Positions 29,250-34,316 of a stretch of DNA of 34,316 nucleotides are shown in pieces. Each line of letters starts with the position of its first letter. The stretch's first letter is position 1. Position numbers and translations under genes: made by a program. The notes under the pieces are model-generated. The model searched no databases, was not told the origin of the DNA, and was given only the letters and a program-made list of their open reading frames with translations. Origin of the DNA: a virus; the IMG/VR virus record IMGVR_UViG_3300025543_000101, positions 1 through 34,316 of that record, one strand, 5' to 3'.

Positions 29250-29693
29250 CTACGGTAATTGCAATAATTTCTTCTGTGAATTTCCTGGTTGAGCACTAAA
29301 CCATTCTTGAGGTGTTTGAGATAAAGGATAAAGATCTTCCATCTCTCTCATATTTACAGCTAATAATTGGTTTTGAACTGTTTGCCATTCATTATAATCA
29401 GGATGATTTTTATTAGATTTCAAAAAAGCATCTATTCCTGAAACAGCCCACGAATACCATTGTTCAAAATATTCTTTTGAAAGGACTTCTGTAGTAGGTA
29501 TTTCATTATCAATTGAAACAATATTATCACCCTCCAACCTAAAAGTTTTTTTAAGATTTAAGGCATCACTAGCTTGTTGATCAGTAAATTCTTTAGCAAC
29601 ATATGTTGTACGATGTTGCATCAATGAATCTTTTTCAGAATCAGTTAAAGCTACGTTTCTTAAATCACCATTTTCAAATATTGCATACTTCAT
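29250..29693 (-). CDS. Fibre-adjacent small protein, possible assembly chaperone (147 aa)
   Basis: The N-terminus is a beta pair (MKYAIFENGDLRNVALTD) followed by a charged helical middle (FTDQQASDALNLKKTFRLEGD), a Trp/Tyr-rich helix (YFEQWYSWAVSGIDAFLKSN) and a C-terminal tail. The position, 11 bases after the tail fibre stop, and size are those of many tail-fibre assembly chaperones, whose sequences are very variable. No domain is recognised. GGAG stands eight bases before ATG 29693. An alternative is a fibre-tip or virion protein. Confidence 0.45.
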   Translation of the reverse strand: MKYAIFENGDLRNVALTDSEKDSLMQHRTTYVAKEFTDQQASDALNLKKTFRLEGDNIVSIDNEIPTTEVLSKEYFEQWYSWAVSGIDAFLKSNKNHPDYNEWQTVQNQLLAVNMREMEDLYPLSQTPQEWFSAQPGNSQKKLLQLP

Positions 29694-29704
29694 TTATTAA
29701 TCTC

Positions 29705-31009
29705 CTACGTATCGTTTTCAAAAATTAAAATGGCTCCACCTCTAGAAGGTCTACTTCCAACACCACCAGGTGCTCTTCCACCACCATTACCAACTTGACC
29801 AGATCCATTATCCATACCTAAAACAGGTCTTTCATTGTAATTTCCAGTTCCAGGGCCACTTATAGTTGCAGAGTTAGAGTCAACAAAAAATGTTGCATTA
29901 ACAGTTCCATCAGGTGAAGGTGCGTTTGAAATATTTCCTGCGGGACTTGGATTGATTCCTGAGAATCCTCCATAATTAGAACCACCGCCTCCGCCTCCAC
30001 CGTTGACAGTGAATAAAGCTGGAGATCCTAAATTAGTTGCACCACCGCTGCTTCCAGAATTTGCATTATATCCTGGAGATCCATTACCACCTTTTCCACC
30101 AATAGAATAAGGTGCGGAAAAAGGTGCTGTGACTGGAATTTTATAAACGGCATAACCACCATCTCCGCCACCGCCACCGGATCTTCCTTGGTTAGAAGTT
30201 CCACCTGATCCACCGCCACCACCTGTAGCATAAACAATTAATTCAGTTGTTGCTGGGTTAGCAGTAAAAGTTCCTGAAGCAGGACCTGTAACATAAAAAT
30301 TTGGTGTGAATCCTTTACTTCCACCTGCACCGGTTGATGCAGCAGTCAATCTTCCCTGTGCGTCAACTGTAATACTAGCTGAAGTGTAAGATCCTGCAGT
30401 TACAGCAGTGTCAGCTAATTTATCAGCTGTGACAGCATCGTTTACAATTGAAGCAGTCACTACAGCATCTGCTGCAAGTTGGTCTGCGCCTACCGCATCA
30501 TCTGCAATTTTATCTTGAGTGACTGCATCATTTGCAATTTGAGATGTAGCAATTGTGCCTGTTATATTTGCTGCAGCAACTGTACCACCTAAAGTGTCTA
30601 ATGAAATTTCATTTAAGTTTGTCCCATCAGAATAAGCTGCATAAATTTTTGCTTGGTCTAAAGTAAATCCTGTTCCTGATGCAGTTTTAATTGTAAGATT
30701 AGTTGGGTTAGTTAAACCTGTTGCATCAAATATATAAAATTTTTCTATTGAATCTGGAATTGTACAAATTGTGCTTGCTGCGATTGAAGCTGTAGCAAAT
30801 TTAATAACCATATTTCTAGCATTAGAAATTGTTTTATCAGTCATTGCTAAAGCAAGAGTACCACCACTATTAAGTGTTACTTGTTCAAATCCTGAAATCG
30901 CTTGTTGAATTAAGTTTAAGTTGTTATTTGTGTTATCACCCCATGTACCAGCATTTTCGCCAGTTACCATTAGTTCAAGTTTTAAATCTGTAGAATAACT
31001 AGATGTCAT
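29705..31009 (-). CDS. Tail fibre with coiled repeat and glycine-rich tip (434 aa)
   Basis: Residues 1-150 are an attachment domain (TDLKLELMVTGENAGTWGD is a frequent start of marine phage fibres). Residues 157-206 (bases 30392-30541) have four or five imperfect copies of the NDAVTxDKLADDAV type, a trimeric coiled or beta-helical stalk. ITVDAQGRLTAAS is a common linker. Residues 263-420 hold Gly runs (GGGGGSGG; GGGGGDGGY; GGGGGGGSNYGG; GNGGGRAPGGVG) separated by short variable loops, resembling the polyglycine-sandwich receptor-binding tip of T-even gp38 adhesins. The protein ends ILIFENDT. It should recognise the host surface. The tip architecture is inferred from composition. Confidence 0.82.
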   Translation of the reverse strand: MTSSYSTDLKLELMVTGENAGTWGDNTNNNLNLIQQAISGFEQVTLNSGGTLALAMTDKTISNARNMVIKFATASIAASTICTIPDSIEKFYIFDATGLTNPTNLTIKTASGTGFTLDQAKIYAAYSDGTNLNEISLDTLGGTVAAANITGTIATSQIANDAVTQDKIADDAVGADQLAADAVVTASIVNDAVTADKLADTAVTAGSYTSASITVDAQGRLTAASTGAGGSKGFTPNFYVTGPASGTFTANPATTELIVYATGGGGGSGGTSNQGRSGGGGGDGGYAVYKIPVTAPFSAPYSIGGKGGNGSPGYNANSGSSGGATNLGSPALFTVNGGGGGGGSNYGGFSGINPSPAGNISNAPSPDGTVNATFFVDSNSATISGPGTGNYNERPVLGMDNGSGQVGNGGGRAPGGVGSRPSRGGAILIFENDT

Positions 31010-31047
31010 AAATTTTTATCTCCTAAATTGTTATAATTTTACATTAC

Positions 31048-32031
31048 CTAAGCTGCTAAATCAACCTCTGTCCAAACATTAGTTACTCCAGGATCTATCT
31101 CAGCCCAAGCGGTTACTGTTACACTTCCTACGGAACCTGTCATTTGAATACCTGTAACATCAACATTTGAAGTACCTTCTACAACTACACTACCAACAGA
31201 ACCTGATAATTCAAATCCTGTAATACCTATAATTTGTCCTGGTATTTCTGCATGTTGACCTAAGGAAATAGCTAGTTGTTGTCCTGTAACAGGTTCATTA
31301 GTTGACTGCTCTAAGGTTATAGAGCCTAAAGTCATTGTGCCCTGAATTCCAGTAACATCTACTGGAGTTTTTAAACCACCTACTGTAACACCTATTGATA
31401 TTGTGGACTGAGAACCTGTAACATCTACAGTAGCATCTCCAGCTACTGTAGATACAGTCGTAAGCGCATCAAGTTGATCTTCTGACGCTAATACAAATAT
31501 ATCTTGGTCTACCTGGATTGAAAAAGACGGACTAGCAAAAGTAGTGTCTAGTTGACCAGCACTTGTTACTAAAACATTTACATCTGTAAATGATGTTTCT
31601 TCACCAATTGAAGAGGTAAGTGAAATACCTGTAACTTGAACTGAGAAATTATCTCCCCAAGCAAACTCACCCCATTCTCCTCTTCCCCAACCTTCTCCAG
31701 TAAGTGTTGTATCATCAATAGTTGCTGCTCCTGGAGTAGAAGTTAATTGTGAACCAGATACACCAACCTCTTGTCCAATAGGTGTTAAAACACTTCCAAC
31801 ACCAATAGATTCTAGGCTTCCTGTAACACTAACTAAAGCAGAAGTTCCCCCTACAGCAGATCCTTGAGTTGATGTTAATTGTAATCCAGTGAGAGTTACT
31901 TGATGATCAATTACGTGGGTTTCGTTCCCAATAGTTGATGTTAATGATAGGCCACTTAGGTTAACGGATGTATCGCTTAGATCTCCCCAAGCTTCTGCAC
32001 CCCATGTCTTCTTACCCCATCCAGTGGCCAT
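31048..32031 (-). CDS. Repeat-built virion protein, probable fibre or spike (327 aa)
   Basis: The sequence is built from about eleven degenerate units of 20-25 residues with the core V-x-V-T-G-x-x-L-T-S-x-x-G (LSGLSLTSTIGN near 25, LTGLQLTSTQGS near 47, VTGISLTSSIGEE near 133, VTGIQGTMTLGS near 226, VTGIQMTGSVGS near 292). Two Trp/Gly patches (GWGKKTWGAEAWGD; GWGRGEWGEFAWGD) cap the N-terminus and interrupt the array near residue 114, as if an ancestral unit was duplicated. This is a regular all-beta fold like a beta-solenoid or Ig string and fits an elongated spike or fibre. Close to the tail fibre gene. No catalytic motif. Confidence 0.65.
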   Translation of the reverse strand: MATGWGKKTWGAEAWGDLSDTSVNLSGLSLTSTIGNETHVIDHQVTLTGLQLTSTQGSAVGGTSALVSVTGSLESIGVGSVLTPIGQEVGVSGSQLTSTPGAATIDDTTLTGEGWGRGEWGEFAWGDNFSVQVTGISLTSSIGEETSFTDVNVLVTSAGQLDTTFASPSFSIQVDQDIFVLASEDQLDALTTVSTVAGDATVDVTGSQSTISIGVTVGGLKTPVDVTGIQGTMTLGSITLEQSTNEPVTGQQLAISLGQHAEIPGQIIGITGFELSGSVGSVVVEGTSNVDVTGIQMTGSVGSVTVTAWAEIDPGVTNVWTEVDLAA

Positions 32032-32048
32032 ATCATCTTATTCCTTTA

Positions 32049-32510
32049 TTAAGCTATTCTTAAAATAGCAGCAGAAGTAGTAAATGCAGGGAACTGAATT
32101 GTAAATGTTCCAGCTGTTGCAGTTTTATCACTTCCAAAATCTAATACAGCAACTGCATCAGTAGTATTTGAACCACCGTCAGTAGTTGTGTTGTAAATCA
32201 AAGCACCTCTTGCAGTAAGAGTTACGTTTTGAAAACTTAGATCAGCAAAATCAGTAATAGCTACTGAAGATGAAACTTTTACACCTTGATTAACAAGTGT
32301 TCCACCACCGGCTGTGTAGTTTGCTGAAGTTACTTCAGTGTTAGAGCCACCACCTGGGTTTGTTGAATAGTTCTCTGTTGATTTTCCTAAAGTCGCTGAA
32401 CTTGTGTACATCGCTAATTTGTAAGTATCAGATGATGTATCAAAGTCGTGTTTTCCTTGCAGTAATTCTTTTTTAAAAGAATTACAGATTGCATTTGTTG
32501 TTATTGCCAT
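32049..32510 (-). CDS. Small beta-rich virion protein (153 aa)
   Basis: Beta-rich with Thr/Ser/Gly loops: MAITTNAICNSFKKELLQGK, then KLAMYTSSATLGKSTENYS, a Gly-rich loop (NPGGGSNTEV), VNQGVKVSSSVAITDFADLS and AVLDFGSDKTATAGTFTIQF. This fits a head decoration, fibre or connector protein; the start is similar to small proteins common beside adaptor genes in marine podoviruses. No Cys pair, no enzyme motif. It stands 14 bases after the adaptor-like gene and 17 bases before the repeat protein. Role inferred from place. Confidence 0.55.
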   Translation of the reverse strand: MAITTNAICNSFKKELLQGKHDFDTSSDTYKLAMYTSSATLGKSTENYSTNPGGGSNTEVTSANYTAGGGTLVNQGVKVSSSVAITDFADLSFQNVTLTARGALIYNTTTDGGSNTTDAVAVLDFGSDKTATAGTFTIQFPAFTTSAAILRIA

Positions 32511-32524
32511 AATTATTCTCCTTA

Positions 32525-33205
32525 TTAATTTGTGTTTGGAGGAGGTGAAGGTATTTGTACTCTAGGTACACCATCATCATACTCCGCTCGTCTTCTTCTA
32601 CCCATTTGTTGTAGGGCAAAATTCTGTACTTCTTCATTGTACTTCTTTTCGTAAAGATTGTACATATCCATAGGACCTTTTAAAAACCTAAATGCCTCTG
32701 TTAATACACCATGTAGTAACATTGATTCTTGATTTGTAGAAACATATGTATTGGTTGTACTTGTAAATTGAGGAGGTGATTTAATGTAATTAACCTGCAC
32801 AGTATCCGCATTTGCAGGAGTTGGTGCAACTAAAATTACCTGACCTTGTTGAACGTTGTCTTCCCAATTGGCCCAATACTTAGGAGTTCCTGTTGTAGAA
32901 CTATTGGGAGCAAATTCTGATATATAACTTGTATCTCTTTTTTCTAAAAAAGTTCTATTGTTACTACTATCTATAACTTGAACAGATCGAACTACCATAG
33001 CATCTCCAGGTAAAATAACGTATCTATTACCTACTGTAAAATTTGATGTAGCATATTTTCTTAAGTCATCATAATCAACTTTTCCAGCGATATCTAATTC
33101 TACTGATCTTATAAAATCTTGAATAATCGAATCAGTCAAAACATTACTATTTACTTCCGTATAGTTTCTTACTTGTGTTAAAAAATTTGAATGTGTGATT
33201 GCCAT
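32525..33205 (-). CDS. Head-tail adaptor-like protein (226 aa)
   Basis: Pattern of the SU10/P22-gp4-like adaptor class: THSNFLTQVRNYTEVNSNVL, DSIIQDFIRSVELDIAGKV, and KYATSNFTVGNRYVILPGD, followed by a beta strand set (VRSVQVIDSSNNRTFLEKRD) and YWANWEDNVQQGQVILVAPT, then a long helix (MLLHGVLTEAFRFLKGPMDM). The C-terminus is Arg/Pro-rich (QQMGRRRRAEYDD). Such proteins sit between portal and nozzle and stabilise packaged DNA. The ATG shares one base with the stop of the upstream gene, so translation is coupled. Confidence 0.72.
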   Translation of the reverse strand: MAITHSNFLTQVRNYTEVNSNVLTDSIIQDFIRSVELDIAGKVDYDDLRKYATSNFTVGNRYVILPGDAMVVRSVQVIDSSNNRTFLEKRDTSYISEFAPNSSTTGTPKYWANWEDNVQQGQVILVAPTPANADTVQVNYIKSPPQFTSTTNTYVSTNQESMLLHGVLTEAFRFLKGPMDMYNLYEKKYNEEVQNFALQQMGRRRRAEYDDGVPRVQIPSPPPNTN

Positions 33206-33663
33206 TATGTTATACTCACTGTTATTTTTCCTAAATGTAACTTTGCTTGTCTACTTCTATTTTGTAAAGACGGGTCCTCTGGAATCATACTATGTAAAAT
33301 TGTAGTTACTCCATCTCTAACTACTTCTATATATTGAGTTTTAAAAGCAAATTGACCTGGTAATGTTAAATTAGCAATTCCAACCATTGAACCTCCCGAA
33401 CTTGCTATTGTGTCATCATTAGGAGCTTGAGGATTAATACTTGATATATCAGTAGGTTGTTGAAATTTTTGAGGTCTTGTGTTTTGTAGTGCAATTGCAT
33501 CTGCTGTAAAATGTCTTCTTCTAATTTGTGGGCTTTTAGGTTCAAACTCACTGTAATGAACTAGTGAGCCGTTCCATTCTTTTACCATTTCATTATATGG
33601 AAAAGCCATACCAGATCTATCTGATATTGCTTGTGATCTTTTACCTGTTGCCCATTTTGCCAT
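33205..33663 (-). CDS. Conserved phage virion-region protein (152 aa)
   Basis: Starts MAKWATGKRSQAISDRSGMA, then FPYNEMVKEWNGSLVHYSEF, a conserved block that I associate with short virion-region proteins of marine and cyanobacterial phages. The middle (PQIRRRHFTADAIALQNTRP) is basic, and the C-terminal half is beta-rich with QYIEVVRDGVTTILHSMIP and KITVSIT. No catalytic residues are evident. It stands between two adaptor-like genes, which points to a connector or stopper role, but that is position only. The start at 33663 is two bases past the stop of the upstream gene. Confidence 0.6.
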   Translation of the reverse strand: MAKWATGKRSQAISDRSGMAFPYNEMVKEWNGSLVHYSEFEPKSPQIRRRHFTADAIALQNTRPQKFQQPTDISSINPQAPNDDTIASSGGSMVGIANLTLPGQFAFKTQYIEVVRDGVTTILHSMIPEDPSLQNRSRQAKLHLGKITVSIT

Positions 33664-33665
33664 AT

Positions 33666-34316
33666 TTAAATTCCATTAGGGTAAAATGATTGAGGAGTAA
33701 TATAAGTTGAAGCTCTTTGACCATCTTCATCAAGAGCTCTTTTCAATTGATCCTCATAAATTAATTTATTTTGTTGTACAAGTGTCGGTGCATTTTTCAT
33801 TGCTAAATAATAAGCAAGTCCTGCAACCATACAGGGTAAAAATCTAAACACCACATCAGCATCATTAGAATAAACTCCAGCATCCTCAATTCTTTTTATA
33901 ACGTAATATTTTAATGTTGTATAAGTAATTAAGTTTGGTGCTTGATATAAATATATTTTAGGTATTTCTTGTCTATCAACATAATATTGTGATGGTTGAC
34001 CTAAAGCTAATTTATTAGGAAGAGCAGAATAAGCAGATCTATCTATTTTTGTTAAAGCAACATCCTGTGTGTTAACGTTATTCGCTCCAGCTGCAGTTGT
34101 AGATACAAAAGCCTCAAGTACATCACTTACGCTTGCATCTACAGCATATTCAGCTTGTCCTGAAACTAACGCATTTTCATGTAATGAAACTTTCCAAAGG
34201 TGAATTCCTCTGTTTGCCCATTCTGCAAATAGTAAGTTAAGGCTTGTTCTTGCTGACCTAAGACTATGACCACTAGTTGTAGTCATACCACATCTTTCGT
34301 AAGCCTCCTGTATGAT
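33666..34316 (-). CDS. Head-tail adaptor-like protein, 5' end cut by window edge
   Basis: The frame is open to the right edge. The bases 34287-34316 read IIQEAYERCG just before an internal Met, and this EAYERCG stretch belongs to the adaptor N-terminus, so the true start lies outside the window. Motifs: SLRSARTSLNLLFAEWANRG (first helices), IHLWKVSLHENALVSGQAEY, then VTKIDRSAYSALPN-like loops and KIYLYQAPNLITYTTLKYYV. The residues LFAEWANRGIHLWKV are typical of gp4/gp11-type podovirus adaptors. At least 216 residues are visible. Portal and capsid genes would be expected to the right. Confidence 0.78.
   Translation of the reverse strand: MIQEAYERCGMTTTSGHSLRSARTSLNLLFAEWANRGIHLWKVSLHENALVSGQAEYAVDASVSDVLEAFVSTTAAGANNVNTQDVALTKIDRSAYSALPNKLALGQPSQYYVDRQEIPKIYLYQAPNLITYTTLKYYVIKRIEDAGVYSNDADVVFRFLPCMVAGLAYYLAMKNAPTLVQQNKLIYEDQLKRALDEDGQRASTYITPQSFYPNGI

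Noticed and set aside
30392-30541. Regular repeats that could suggest CRISPR or satellite DNA
   Set aside because: They are imperfect in-frame repeats of the fibre stalk, without uniform spacers.

Overview
The window looks like about 34 kb of an AT-rich tailed bacteriophage genome, roughly one-third GC by eye. It is most like a short-tailed (podovirus-type) marine phage of a low-GC host such as SAR11 or another alphaproteobacterium. The evidence is a family A DNA polymerase with its own replisome, a P22/T7-style connector and nozzle set with no tape-measure, sheath or baseplate genes, large Ala/Gly-rich proteins of the internal-virion (DNA-ejection) kind, and densely packed genes with 1-50 base overlaps. 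The host assignment is inference. No tRNA, rRNA, integrase, T7-type RNA polymerase, CRISPR array or insertion sequence was recognised. Terminase large subunit, portal and major capsid genes are absent, so the genome continues beyond both edges, and genes are cut at both edges.

Layout, with nearly everything transcribed right to left (minus strand). (a) 34316-29250: head-tail adaptor (cut by the right edge), small connector/structural proteins, an 11-repeat fibre-like protein, a tail fibre with a glycine-rich tip, and a small protein that may assist the fibre. (b) 29229-27369: a very AT-rich cassette of one conserved phage protein of unknown function and two Fe(II)/2-oxoglutarate oxygenases. 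(c) 27333-23738: tail-nozzle-like protein and five small virion-associated genes. (d) 23738-21941: two overlapping glycosyltransferases. (e) 21894-14251: four large probable ejection proteins with a small acetyltransferase-like gene among them, then a 58-residue coiled-coil/membrane protein. (f) 14071-5167: replication and recombination module with a PD-(D/E)XK exonuclease, an SNF2-type ATPase on the opposite strand, a coiled-coil protein, a probable ssDNA-binding protein, an archaeo-eukaryotic-type primase, a UvrD-like helicase, a DUF3310 protein, a tiny zinc-ribbon protein and DNA polymerase A. (g) 5108-4465: three small plus-strand genes. (h) 4370-2996: small genes, a ParB-like protein and a ribbon-helix-helix-like protein, closed by a strong terminator. 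(i) 2794-1: a new transcription unit of small genes, a 385-base repeat-rich gap, a probable terminase small subunit and a VRR-NUC nuclease cut by the left edge.

How it fits together: the primase/helicase/polymerase/SSB set would copy the genome, and the PD-(D/E)XK exonuclease, SNF2 protein and VRR-NUC nuclease would process recombination or packaging intermediates. The repeat cluster beside the small terminase gene is a candidate packaging or replication site. The virion genes encode a podovirus tail, fibres and an ejection apparatus, and the glycosyltransferases and oxygenases embedded among them suggest post-translational decoration of virion proteins or of the host surface.

Most notable observations: (1) a polar 16-bp motif, TTGTCCGGTNNCCGGT, at three distant sites with two further relatives; (2) five direct copies and one inverted copy of AGGGACACC next to terS; (3) the low-GC oxygenase cassette; (4) paired glycosyltransferases in the virion operon; (5) Leu at the polymerase position equivalent to E. 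coli F762; (6) near-consensus promoters placed so close to start codons that leaderless transcripts are predicted.
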